DNA of 10,617 bases from Acidobacteriota bacterium (GTDB lineage Bacteria; Acidobacteriota; Vicinamibacteria; Vicinamibacterales; UBA823), in NCBI GenBank assembly GCA_002720285.1, contig PBHT01000039.1, positions 55,590-66,206 of the forward strand, written 5' to 3'. A program made the position numbers and the translations under genes. This document shows positions 1 through 7,518 of the stretch, piece by piece. The first letter of the stretch is position 1, and every line of letters starts with the position of its first letter. A model generated the notes under the pieces. That model had not been told where the DNA came from. It saw only the letters and a program-made list of their open reading frames with translations, and did not search any database.

Positions 1-795
1 GATTTGGGCAACATCATCGCCGACGAAGAGTATACGCAAGCAGTCGATCCCGGGCGGACGAGACGGATGTACTCAGAACTCCTCGTGTTTAGTCCTCCCG
101 ATGACGAGCGTTGGCTCGTGTTTCGCGATGTTATCGAGGTGGACGGGAAGCCAGTCGAAGACCGCGAACAACGCCTCGCGGATCTGTTCCAAGAAACACC
201 AGATGTCCCTGCGGCGCTCGAACTCAAGCTTCGAACTGAGAGCGCGCGTTTCAATATCGGTTTCATTCGTCGGGATCTGAATGTGCCAACAATGGCCTTG
301 CAACTACTTACCAACCGAGAAAGGTCACGGCTAGTCCTGGAAAAGACCCAGGAGGAGCTCTTGGGTGATCTCAAGACCTGGGTCATAGCATTTCAGGCCG
401 TCGACTCGCCCGCGTTAATTCAAGATGCTCAGAAGCAGGATCTTCTCTCACATGGTGTGTTCTGGATTGAACCGGCCACCGGGCGTGTCTTGCAGACTGA
501 TTTTCTGGTGGAGGACGACGCAATTGGACTCACGATCGAGATGCGCGTGCGCTACCAACACAATGATTCGATGGGCATGCTAGTACCGGCAACGATGACA
601 GAACACTACAGCGTGGACGTAAAAGTTCAACCCGGCCAGTCAACGATCCGGGGGGCCACCGTGTCGGCTGAAATCCCGTCTCAACGACAGTTTTTCGCGA
701 GTTCCAAGATGACGATTCGGTGTGAGGCGACCTATTCCAACTACCGGCGCTTCGGCGTCGACACCGGTTTCAACATCCGGCCACCACGACGCTGA
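1..795 (+). CDS. Hypothetical protein, 5'-partial
   Basis: The reading frame is open from the first base to a TGA at 793-795. A TTG at 4-6 could be read as a start, but no ribosome binding site can be seen and the frame is still open before it, so I treat the gene as cut by the window edge. About 264 residues are visible. No catalytic motif is recognised. An acidic, charged stretch near residues 42-58 (DVIEVDGKPVEDREQRL) is followed by a beta-rich region with a WIEPATGRVLQTDF segment near residue 157, and the protein ends in a YSNYRRFGVDTGF motif. That pattern looks like a class of uncharacterised, probably secreted proteins I associate with Acidobacteriota, some vaguely like LolA/outer-membrane lipoprotein-sorting folds. 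The fold link is inference only. The signal peptide, if any, lies outside the window. It converges with the amidohydrolase gene, with 35 bp between the stop codons. Confidence 0.6.
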   Translation, partial: DLGNIIADEEYTQAVDPGRTRRMYSELLVFSPPDDERWLVFRDVIEVDGKPVEDREQRLADLFQETPDVPAALELKLRTESARFNIGFIRRDLNVPTMALQLLTNRERSRLVLEKTQEELLGDLKTWVIAFQAVDSPALIQDAQKQDLLSHGVFWIEPATGRVLQTDFLVEDDAIGLTIEMRVRYQHNDSMGMLVPATMTEHYSVDVKVQPGQSTIRGATVSAEIPSQRQFFASSKMTIRCEATYSNYRRFGVDTGFNIRPPRR

Positions 796-830
796 ACGAC
801 CATTTGCCGCCATTTCCACCATTCAATCCA

Positions 831-2537
831 TTAGTTACTTTGCGAGTACATCACCTTGCCACCTACGATCGTGTACAACACCTCAGTTGACGGAATCTCA
901 TCTTCTGAAATCGTCATGACATCCTTCGACAGTACGGTGATATCCGCAAGCTTCCCAACGCTCAACGAGCCCTTAATATCCTCTTCAAACGCTGCGAACG
1001 CCGCATTGATGGTATAGGTCTGGAGTGCTTCCAACCGACTGAGTCGCTGGTCGGGGTAGAACACGGACCCATCGGCTAGCTTGCGCGATACCGTTGCGTA
1101 ATAGCTAGCGAGTGGACTAACGTCCTCGACTGGTGCGTCGGTACCATTGGAAACCACCGCCCCTGTTTCTAGCAGCGTTTTCCAGACATAAGCACCCTGC
1201 TCGGCACGCTCCTCACCAAGGCGTGCCACCACGTAGGGCGCATCAGACGTGCAATGCACCCCCTGCATCGATGCAATCACACCGAGTTCTGCAAAGCGTG
1301 GAATGTCATCAGGATGCAGATGCTGGGTGTGCTCGTCCCGCCAGCGGAGGTCGCTCTTATCCGGATTCGCCTCAAACGCACGCTGAAAAATATCGAGCGT
1401 CTCTCGATTAGCGCGATCCCCAATCGCGTGGACGCACAGCTGAAAATCATTAGCAATCGCCCAAGCAGCTGTGTTGCCAATCGACTCCGGTGTCGTCGTG
1501 TTTAACCCAGTACTCTCCGGCGAGTCACTGTACGGTTCCAGAAGCCAGGCACCGCGGGAGCCTAGTGCTCCATCGATAGAGCGCTTAATCGCCCGTACTG
1601 TCAAATGGTTATCGCCATAGCCAACCATCCGATAGTCAGCGCCTCGCACGGCCAAAGCCTCGTTCGATTCCCTGAGCATTACCCAAAGTCGAATCCCCAG
1701 GCTTCCGTCATCCACCATGCTCTTCAACAGATCGACAGTCTCAAACGACGAGCCCGCATCCTGGAAACTGGTCACGCCCTTGGATAGGGCCTCCGCCACA
1801 GCCAGTTCGACTTGTCGACGGGGGTCCGGTGGAGTCGCATCAGCTGAGGCGGCACTCAGCAGACGGGATGCTGTTTCTCGAAATACACCAATCGGATTAT
1901 TGCGGGAATCCCGAAGAATTTCGCCACCGTCGGGGTTCGGCGTGTTACGCGTGATGCCTGACATCTCCATCGCCCGAGCGTTCGCAAACGTTGCGTGCCC
2001 ACTAGCGTGGGTCAGCAACACCGGATTGTCAGGTGAAACTTCACTCAGACGGTCGTGAAAGGGAAAGCCTTCGATATTCGGCTCCGGCAGCGGGTCCCAT
2101 TTCTCCTGGTGCCAGCCCCGACCTCGGATAAGTTGACCCGGCTCTACCTGTTCTACGGCCGCGGCCACCATCGACACGACCTCCTCCCAGTTCTGCGTGT
2201 CCATTAGGCGCAATTGCATCTGCGCGTTACCGACACCGAGAAAGTGGCCGTGACCCTCGATGAAACCCGGAATGGCCAGCCGCCCATCTAGGTCGATGAC
2301 CGTGGTCATCTCACTGCGGTAGGCGTCAACCTCGTCATTCGTGCCAACTGCGACGATTTCATTGCCACGCACTGCTAACGCTTGCGCCTCGGGGTTGGCG
2401 TCGTCGACTGTCACAATCTTGCCGTTATGCAACACGAGGTCGGCTGGTTCGAGCCCGGGACCGCACCCAAAGCTTAAGATAACCGTCATGGACAAATACA
2501 CGCCGACCAACGTGCTTCGCGTTCTCATACCAACCAT
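831..2537 (-). CDS. YtcJ-type amidohydrolase, putative lipoprotein
   Basis: Metal-dependent hydrolase of the amidohydrolase superfamily, YtcJ/N-substituted-formamide-deformylase-like branch (568 residues, a usual length). The order is diagnostic: an N-terminal beta segment (DLVLHNGKIVTVD, about 33-45), the HxH metal motif GHGHF with His96 and His98, a K-containing IKRSIDGALGSRGA segment (317-330), CVHAIGD with His370, DEHTQH with His403 and His406, NGTDAP with Asp467, and the C-terminal GKLADITVL typical of the family. The N-terminus is a hydrophobic signal with a possible lipobox (LSFGC, Cys25), suggesting an exported lipoprotein; Ser at -3 makes the lipobox imperfect. The ATG at 2537 is preceded by GGGGGTG at about 5 nt. 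A second ATG three codons later is possible but has no better site. It is divergent from the UxuA-like gene. The substrate cannot be told from sequence; family members hydrolyse amide or formamide bonds. Confidence 0.9.
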   Translation of the reverse strand: MVGMRTRSTLVGVYLSMTVILSFGCGPGLEPADLVLHNGKIVTVDDANPEAQALAVRGNEIVAVGTNDEVDAYRSEMTTVIDLDGRLAIPGFIEGHGHFLGVGNAQMQLRLMDTQNWEEVVSMVAAAVEQVEPGQLIRGRGWHQEKWDPLPEPNIEGFPFHDRLSEVSPDNPVLLTHASGHATFANARAMEMSGITRNTPNPDGGEILRDSRNNPIGVFRETASRLLSAASADATPPDPRRQVELAVAEALSKGVTSFQDAGSSFETVDLLKSMVDDGSLGIRLWVMLRESNEALAVRGADYRMVGYGDNHLTVRAIKRSIDGALGSRGAWLLEPYSDSPESTGLNTTTPESIGNTAAWAIANDFQLCVHAIGDRANRETLDIFQRAFEANPDKSDLRWRDEHTQHLHPDDIPRFAELGVIASMQGVHCTSDAPYVVARLGEERAEQGAYVWKTLLETGAVVSNGTDAPVEDVSPLASYYATVSRKLADGSVFYPDQRLSRLEALQTYTINAAFAAFEEDIKGSLSVGKLADITVLSKDVMTISEDEIPSTEVLYTIVGGKVMYSQSN

Positions 2538-2667
2538 TGTGCACCCCCGACTCGAACTTTGTGTCCCGGAAGAGTATGTGAGGCCGCCTGATCAATGCAA
2601 CTATGGCCAGTTCTGAAGCTTATCGAGTGTATGCTTTCTAGGTTCCCATAAAGGAAAGGATAAACGG
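2538..2667. promoter_or_regulatory. Divergent intergenic region
   Basis: These 130 bp separate two divergently read genes, so promoters for both should lie here. On the plus strand an extended -10-like TGTATGCT occurs at 2628-2635, about 32 bp before the UxuA-like start, but no matching -35 is visible. On the minus strand only weak matches are seen. A strong purine-rich ribosome binding site (AAAGGAAAGG, just before 2662) precedes the plus-strand ATG. No operator dyad stood out. Confidence 0.35.
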
Positions 2668-3759
2668 ATGGACCGACGAACATTTGTGTCGTTGACTGGT
2701 GGAGTGGCAGGAGCGCTTTCCATTACAGGATGCCAAGTCACCAGAACGCTTCCCGAAGCCAAGCGCCGACCACGGGTTCGGATGACGGTGGGTACCCAGC
2801 GGTCACCGACGACCGATGAGATGTTGATGTACTTCAGGCGTCACGGCGTAGAACACATCTGCGGCTATCCAGAAACTGACGGCTGGACGGGACCACGGCT
2901 ACAGCAGCTGCGTGAGCGTTGCGAATTGCACGGCATTTCGTTGGACATGGTCCAGTTTCCGTTCATGTCATCGTCACACATCGATCGCGCCGACCGTAAG
3001 GCAATCATGCTAGGTCAGGATCCTGAGCGTCAAAAGGAGATTGACGAAGCCTGCGAGATTATTCGGCGCTGTTCCGAAGCTGGTATTCCGGCCATCAAGT
3101 ACAACCTATCATTACTGGGCGTACTCCGCACCGATCCCACGCGCGGCCGTGGCGGCACGAGCTACAGTACGTGGCGTTTGGTGGATGCCAACCCGAATAC
3201 CGAGACGCGCGCGGGTGAAGTGGCGGCAGATGAAATGTGGGAACGCATCACGTATTTTCTCGAACGGGTCATCCCAGTGGCCGAGGAATACGACATTCGG
3301 CTCGCCTGTCATCCACACGACCCTGGGGTACCGCCCGAGGGGTTTCACGGCATTGCCCGGGTACTCGGTACAGTCGACGGCCTCAAAAAATTCGTGAACA
3401 TTAAGGAAAGCTCACACCACGGTCTCAATCTGTGTCTGGGGACCGCCGCCGAGATGCTGGAAAATCCTGCCGAGGAGATTCACGACGTAATTCGCTACTT
3501 TGGCTCGAGGCGAAAGATCTTCAATATCCATTTCCGTAACATCCTCGGCAGGCGAGACGATTTCCAGGAGGTCTTCCCCGACGAGGGTGACATGGACATG
3601 GTGCGGGTCATGATGACCCTCAAGGAAGTTGATTACCCTTATATGGTTATGCCCGATCATATGCCACGCCACCCAGACGACCCGAATGGGCGTCAGGCGT
3701 TTGCGTTCGGGTATGGTTATATCAAGGGGCTCATTCAGGCAATTGATACGTTAGCCTAG
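2668..3759 (+). CDS. UxuA-like TIM-barrel protein, Tat lipoprotein
   Basis: Resembles mannonate dehydratase (UxuA; D-mannonate to 2-keto-3-deoxygluconate), a xylose-isomerase-like TIM barrel. Four candidate metal ligands known from the family appear in order: His215 (CHPHDP), Cys256 (NLCLGT), His288 (FNIHF) and Asp330 followed by His331 (MPDHMP). The FPDEGDMDM segment (303-311) and the C-terminal FGYGYIKGLIQA also fit. The N-terminus reads MDRRTFVSLTGG, a twin-arginine motif, followed by ITGC with Cys22 as a lipobox, so the folded protein is probably exported by Tat and lipid-anchored. UxuA itself is cytoplasmic, so the true substrate may differ; sugar-phosphate-isomerase-like function is an alternative. 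At 363 residues it is somewhat shorter than E. coli UxuA. The ATG follows a good AGGAAAGGA site. Its TAG stop overlaps the stop of the convergent RidA-like gene. Confidence 0.85.
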   Translation: MDRRTFVSLTGGVAGALSITGCQVTRTLPEAKRRPRVRMTVGTQRSPTTDEMLMYFRRHGVEHICGYPETDGWTGPRLQQLRERCELHGISLDMVQFPFMSSSHIDRADRKAIMLGQDPERQKEIDEACEIIRRCSEAGIPAIKYNLSLLGVLRTDPTRGRGGTSYSTWRLVDANPNTETRAGEVAADEMWERITYFLERVIPVAEEYDIRLACHPHDPGVPPEGFHGIARVLGTVDGLKKFVNIKESSHHGLNLCLGTAAEMLENPAEEIHDVIRYFGSRRKIFNIHFRNILGRRDDFQEVFPDEGDMDMVRVMMTLKEVDYPYMVMPDHMPRHPDDPNGRQAFAFGYGYIKGLIQAIDTLA

Positions 3760-4253
3760 CGGACCGCGATCATCTGTAGTTCGACCTTTGCACCAACGTT
3801 CAACGCCGCCACCTGGACGGTCGCCCGCGCAGGGGGATTCTCAGGAAAATACTCGCGGTACACCTCATTGAACGTTGCGAATTCATCGATGTCCACTATG
3901 TAGGCGGTCACCGATACGACGTTCTCAAAATCCATCCCGGCAGCCAGCAGCACCTCCCGGATGTTCGCCAGGGATTGCCGCGTTTCTATTTCGATGCCAC
4001 CAGACACCAAATTGGTAGTTACCGGATCGCGTCCGAGATGTCCGGCGATGTACAAGGTGTCGCCGGTCAGAATACCTGGGCTGTAGGGCAGTCCGAAATA
4101 TGGGTAGGTCTCGGGCCTGATAACCTGCCGCTCTTCCATTACCTGCCGCGTGGATGCCTTGCCATCCGACGCGACGATCATCGGGATTACAACGATTAGA
4201 ACAGCCAAAGTGATTAGTGTGGCAACGTCTGTGCGATTTCTGAATATCATCAT
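3756..4253 (-). CDS. RidA/YjgF-family protein with N-terminal export signal
   Basis: RidA (YjgF/YER057c/UK114) family. Characterised RidA proteins hydrolyse reactive enamine/imine intermediates, but many homologues have other or unknown roles. The domain spans about residues 55-165: SGILTGDTLYIAG, then RQSLANIREVLLAAG, then FNEVYREYFPENPPARATVQV with Arg143 (the position of the catalytic Arg of RidA), and a terminal VELQMIAVR with Glu158. Unlike the roughly 130-residue cytoplasmic form, this one has about 35 extra N-terminal residues with a hydrophobic stretch (ATLITLAVLIVVIPMIVAS, about 11-29) after basic residues, so it is probably secreted or membrane-anchored. Two ATGs are adjacent at 4253 and 4250; GAAAGGGG lies 1-4 nt upstream, so the second is better spaced. 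The gene has its own 113-bp upstream region and converges with the UxuA-like gene. Confidence 0.9.
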   Translation of the reverse strand: MMIFRNRTDVATLITLAVLIVVIPMIVASDGKASTRQVMEERQVIRPETYPYFGLPYSPGILTGDTLYIAGHLGRDPVTTNLVSGGIEIETRQSLANIREVLLAAGMDFENVVSVTAYIVDIDEFATFNEVYREYFPENPPARATVQVAALNVGAKVELQMIAVR

Positions 4254-4322
4254 GCCCCTTTCACGAGTTTCTCAACCCAAGTCCCGAATTCCGACCTAAG
4301 CTAGCATCATCACTGCTGCGTC

Positions 4323-4345
4323 CACTCTACGCGCCGGAAAGAGTG
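4323..4345 (-). other. Inverted repeat downstream of the cytochrome gene
   Basis: Perfect 6-bp arms, CACTCT at 4323-4328 and AGAGTG at 4340-4345, enclose an 11-nt GC-rich loop, 21 nt after the cytochrome c stop codon on the minus strand. It may mark the 3' end of the sulfite dehydrogenase transcript. No U-run follows, so it is not a convincing intrinsic terminator and could be chance. Confidence 0.25.
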
Positions 4346-4366
4346 CGCTAAACAGCTACCAGACTA

Positions 4367-4789
4367 TTACCAGATCGGATTCGGTCGGTAGAAAGGCCAA
4401 GCCCATGGACTCGATTTTAGAGTGAGCTGGTCATCGTTAAATGCCAACTCTCCTTGGGTGGTTTCAAGATAATCTAGGATAAGTGCTCGGTCGACAGTTT
4501 CAAGCGGCCACAGGTCATGCTCGTCTTGCATCCAAGTGATCACCTCGTCCCACCGGTTGCGGCTCATGTGACTCGAAAGAATGATCGCTGTCGAGTGACA
4601 GAGAACGCAGTTCTCAAGCACCACCTCGCGCCCCTTCGATGGTCTAAGTCCCTCGAGAAGGCCTTCGGTGGTCGATTCAAGTGCCTCCTGCCCGCGCTGC
4701 GCGGAAGGAGTGCCTGGCAGAGCGGTGGGAACGACTGCCAGCAGTGCTATTACAACGACCCAGGTTTTCAAAACTCGCTCACGTAACAC
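4367..4789 (-). CDS. Monohaem cytochrome c, putative sulfite dehydrogenase subunit
   Basis: Small exported c-type cytochrome. With the GTG start at 4789 it is 140 residues: a basic n-region (LRERVLK), a hydrophobic core (TWVVVIALLAVVPTAL) and a likely signal-peptidase site near PSAQ. The haem motif is CVLCH (Cys61, Cys64, His65). Met87 in the downstream WDEVITWM segment is a plausible axial ligand, matching the W-x-x-V-x-x-M spacing seen in SorB/SoxD-like cytochromes as I recall them. It probably takes electrons from the molybdoenzyme encoded just upstream. An ATG at 4849 would add 20 residues (total 160) but push the gene 71 bp into its neighbour and bury the signal peptide, so I prefer GTG 4789, which overlaps the neighbour by 11 bp. 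A TTG at 4771 is another option. The C-terminus is an unusual Trp/Pro-rich tail (SPWAWPFYRPNPIW). Confidence 0.8.
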   Translation of the reverse strand: MLRERVLKTWVVVIALLAVVPTALPGTPSAQRGQEALESTTEGLLEGLRPSKGREVVLENCVLCHSTAIILSSHMSRNRWDEVITWMQDEHDLWPLETVDRALILDYLETTQGELAFNDDQLTLKSSPWAWPFYRPNPIW

Positions 4790-6071
4790 TGACTGCGATC
4801 CGATGCATCGCGTTGTTGAGGTAGCCCCGGGGGTTCCATCCTGGAGCAATCATCGGCTGCATACGAAATTGATGGTCAGTCGCGCGTGCCCAGACCTCGT
4901 AGTGTCCAGGCGTTGGAAACGAAACTGATGCTTTCCATCGTTGCCAAGCAAACCGGTTTCGAGGCTCGGCCAGTAAGGCGGGCACCCAGGTCGCTCCGAA
5001 ATCCACGCTCAAGTGCATGGCCTCGACAGGGCCTTCGCCACACCACGCGTGTCCCCGAAGAGAGAGAGGCGTTTTGACGGTGTGGCTAATGCCAGTTACA
5101 GGATGAGTGATCACGGACTTCACCGGCATCGCCTCAATAATAACCATGTCGGCTTCTAGCACCTCTGTGCCTGGTGATACCGGGTATTTTGGTATGCGGT
5201 AAGAATAACCTGTCATCTTGGATCCGTCATGGACCCGATCACGAACCCAAAGACGTCGCAGCCACTTCCCCGAGACGGAAGCAGGAAACCCAGGCGCGAC
5301 GAGGCGAAGTGGAAAACCGTGTTGTGCAGGCAGTGGCTCATCGTTCATCGCCCAAGCTAGAAGTGTGTGGTCATCCAGCGCCTTCGCGATGGGTACTCCT
5401 CGAGAGATGACGGCGGTATCAGAATCACCGCTCAGGTGCGCATCCTCCCCGTAGTAGGCTAGGTAGACGGCTGTAGATTTCAGGCCGGCATCTTCAAGAA
5501 CATCCATCAGACGTACGCCGGTATAGAGCGCGCATCCCACTGCGCCCAGTGTCCACTGATTTCCCGAAGCTGGCGGATAGAATCCTGCACGTCCATTCCC
5601 GCCACACTCAAGAACCAGCGCCTCACGTCGATTCGGGTAGCGACTTTTTAGTTGGTCCAGTGTCAACTCCAACGGACGTTCAACTTCACCATCCACGGTG
5701 AGGCTCCAGCCGTTCGCATCCTGGTTTCGGGCGCGCTCAGGCACCAGACCGTTGTTGCGGATAAAGTGGTGTGCGTTCGAGGTAATCTCATCGTCCAAGA
5801 AAGCGAGCGGGGTCTCGGCATTGATAGGACGGTCGTTCAAGATGGTCAGGTCCTCCTTGCCTTCGATAGCAAAGGGGGCATTTTGTGCCGCCAGCACTTC
5901 CGGGATGAGCTTCGTGGGATCTTTGCGCCAGACCGGAGCTATAACCGATGACAGCCCTATGGCTGAACCTAGAATCTTAAGAAAACGTCTCCGTTTCGAG
6001 ACTCCTGCCCCCTTCGAGAGGGTCCCCGAAGGTTCTACTACACAATCCTCACGTGTTCTTCGCCAGGACAT
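4779..6071 (-). CDS. Sulfite dehydrogenase/oxidase-family molybdopterin subunit
   Basis: Sulfite-oxidase-family molybdenum enzyme, expected to oxidise sulfite to sulfate in the periplasm and pass electrons to a cytochrome c. Numbered from ATG 6071 (430 residues), there is a Tat signal SKRRRFLK at 25-32 followed by a hydrophobic stretch. The molybdopterin-binding domain covers about 90-290, with LECGGNGR holding the Mo-ligand candidate Cys156 and the family signatures PAQHGFPLRLVAPG and SGKWLRRLWV. The C-terminal part is a Mo-co dimerisation-type beta domain (VEAMHLSVDFGATW, then GHYEVWARATD). No cytochrome b5 domain is present, as in bacterial enzymes. The frame extends upstream to a TTG at 6131 next to the tRNA, but ATG 6071 has the only ribosome-binding-like site, AAAGGAG, although its 13-nt spacing is long. 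The 11-bp overlap with the cytochrome gene suggests coupling. SoxC-like sulfane dehydrogenase is an alternative; no other sox genes are seen. Confidence 0.88.
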   Translation of the reverse strand: MSWRRTREDCVVEPSGTLSKGAGVSKRRRFLKILGSAIGLSSVIAPVWRKDPTKLIPEVLAAQNAPFAIEGKEDLTILNDRPINAETPLAFLDDEITSNAHHFIRNNGLVPERARNQDANGWSLTVDGEVERPLELTLDQLKSRYPNRREALVLECGGNGRAGFYPPASGNQWTLGAVGCALYTGVRLMDVLEDAGLKSTAVYLAYYGEDAHLSGDSDTAVISRGVPIAKALDDHTLLAWAMNDEPLPAQHGFPLRLVAPGFPASVSGKWLRRLWVRDRVHDGSKMTGYSYRIPKYPVSPGTEVLEADMVIIEAMPVKSVITHPVTGISHTVKTPLSLRGHAWCGEGPVEAMHLSVDFGATWVPALLAEPRNRFAWQRWKASVSFPTPGHYEVWARATDHQFRMQPMIAPGWNPRGYLNNAMHRIAVSVT

Positions 6072-6084
6072 GAGAGAAAGATCG

Positions 6085-6115
6085 CTCCTTTGACGCTCTT
6101 GGCACACCCGCGTCA
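6085..6115 (-). promoter_or_regulatory. Leader inverted repeat abutting a Shine-Dalgarno site
   Basis: On the minus strand TGACGC (6115-6110) and GCGTCA (6096-6091) form perfect 6-bp arms around a 13-nt loop. The second arm runs directly into AAAGGAG (6091-6085), the only candidate ribosome binding site for the molybdoenzyme gene. Such a hairpin could affect translation or stabilise the processed 5' end left after tRNA cleavage. A 6-bp repeat can occur by chance. Confidence 0.25.
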
Positions 6116-6139
6116 CACGTAGGGCGACCAATACAGAAC

Positions 6140-6233
<94 letters not shown>

Positions 6234-6305
6234 TGTCATGGCACTGCGCCTAGAACACAGCCTGTTCCTAAGGATACCGCAGTAACTGGTTTCTAGTCTG
6301 TGACC

Positions 6306-7385
6306 TTATGCTGCAGCGTGGAATTGTTCGATGATGGCGGTAGTCATCGCCTTTGAGCCGACCGGTGGCTTATTGTCCATCGGGACCAAGTCGACCGTAC
6401 GATAGCCGGCCGCAAGGGTATCACCGATCGCTTGCTCCACAGCCGTCGCCTCAACGTCGAGTTTCAGTGAATGCCGCAAGAGCATCGCCACTGAGCCAAT
6501 TGCACCAATCGGATTTGCCTTGTTCTCGTTCGCGATGTCTGGCGCCGACCCGTGAACCGGCTCAAAGAGGCCGACTTTTCCGCCGACACTCGCCGATGGC
6601 AACAGGCCTAACGACCCCACAATGGCACCGGATTCATCCGACAAAATATCGCCGAACAGATTCTCCGTAAGGATGACATCGTAACGATCAGGTTTTGATG
6701 CAATTAGCAGGGCGCACGCATCAACATACTCATGGCTTAGTTCAATATCCGGGTACCGCTTACCGGCGTCCGTCACAACCTTCCGCCAGAGTCTTGAGGT
6801 TTCGAGGACGTTGGCTTTGTCTACAGAGGTGACCCGTTTCCCGCGTAGGCGTGCACTTTCAAACGCGACGGTGGCGATCCGTTCGATTTCCTCAACCGAA
6901 TAGCGCATGGTGTTGAAGGCTGACTGACCGTCTTCAGCAACGCCACGAGGCTGGCCGTAGTACAAACCACCAGTTAACTCACGGACAACTAAGATATCGA
7001 CGCCTTTCACGACCTCAGGCTTAAGTGAGCCCCCATTTTCTAGGCCTGGCCAGACCCGCGCAGGCCGAAGGTTTGCGAATGCCTCCAGCTCACGGCGGAG
7101 CTTTAAAATCGCCGCTTCAGGGCGCTCTTCTGGAGCCTTGCCGTCAAACTTGGGATGGCCAACCGCGCCGAGGAAGATTCCGTCGGCTCCGAGACAACCC
7201 TCCAGCGTCTCGGTTGGCAATGGGGGGTAGCCTGCATCCAGCGCCGCACCACCCACCGCATAGGTTCGCAGGTCAAAAGCGTGACCGAAACGGTCCTCCA
7301 CGGCTTTCAGGACGCTACTGGCAGCAGCAGTCACCTCCGGGCCGATCCCGTCTCCCGGCAATAGAGCAATTGTGGCAACCTTCAT
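6306..7385 (-). CDS. leuB: 3-isopropylmalate dehydrogenase
   Basis: LeuB oxidatively decarboxylates 3-isopropylmalate to 4-methyl-2-oxopentanoate using NAD+ and Mg2+/Mn2+, the last step specific to leucine synthesis before transamination. The 359-residue protein has the usual length. Expected active-site residues are present: Arg97, Arg107, Arg135 (RELTGGLYYG, with Tyr142), Lys190 (SVDKANVLETSRLW), Asp222, Asp246 and Asp250 (GDILSDESG), then FEPVHGSAPDIA (274-285). The start is ATG 7385, preceded by GGGGAG at about 5 nt. The frame extends to 7460 but that part does not resemble LeuB. It follows leuA on the same strand after a 133-bp gap, so it is probably co-transcribed, though the gap could hold its own promoter. 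The gap contains only short imperfect hairpins and no clear terminator. Confidence 0.97.
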   Translation of the reverse strand: MKVATIALLPGDGIGPEVTAAASSVLKAVEDRFGHAFDLRTYAVGGAALDAGYPPLPTETLEGCLGADGIFLGAVGHPKFDGKAPEERPEAAILKLRRELEAFANLRPARVWPGLENGGSLKPEVVKGVDILVVRELTGGLYYGQPRGVAEDGQSAFNTMRYSVEEIERIATVAFESARLRGKRVTSVDKANVLETSRLWRKVVTDAGKRYPDIELSHEYVDACALLIASKPDRYDVILTENLFGDILSDESGAIVGSLGLLPSASVGGKVGLFEPVHGSAPDIANENKANPIGAIGSVAMLLRHSLKLDVEATAVEQAIGDTLAAGYRTVDLVPMDNKPPVGSKAMTTAIIEQFHAAA

Positions 7386-7518
7386 CGAACTCCCCATTCT
7401 TCTCCGACCAAAACACGACGGAATCGGCCAGACCGATAGGCAAATGAACGTTCCCGTCAATGCAGATTTGATGTTGCGTTGGATGAACTAGGCAATACCT
7501 CTTGCCGACCCGAGTATC

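Noticed and set aside
6072-6131. Upstream TTG start for the molybdoenzyme
   Set aside because: It would add 20 residues, lies next to the tRNA 3' end and has no ribosome binding site; ATG 6071 keeps the Tat motif near the N-terminus.
6249-6273. Imperfect hairpin between leuB and the tRNA as a terminator
   Set aside because: The stem is bulged (core GAACA/TGTTC) and no U-run follows on the minus strand.
7025-7447. 140-residue open frame opposite leuB
   Set aside because: It is antisense to a strongly supported LeuB, has low-complexity Arg/Pro composition and no ribosome binding site.
7461-7518. Frameshifted remnant of the LeuA regulatory domain
   Set aside because: Only 133 bp separate the leuA stop from the leuB start, far less than the domain needs, and the translated frames there do not resemble it.
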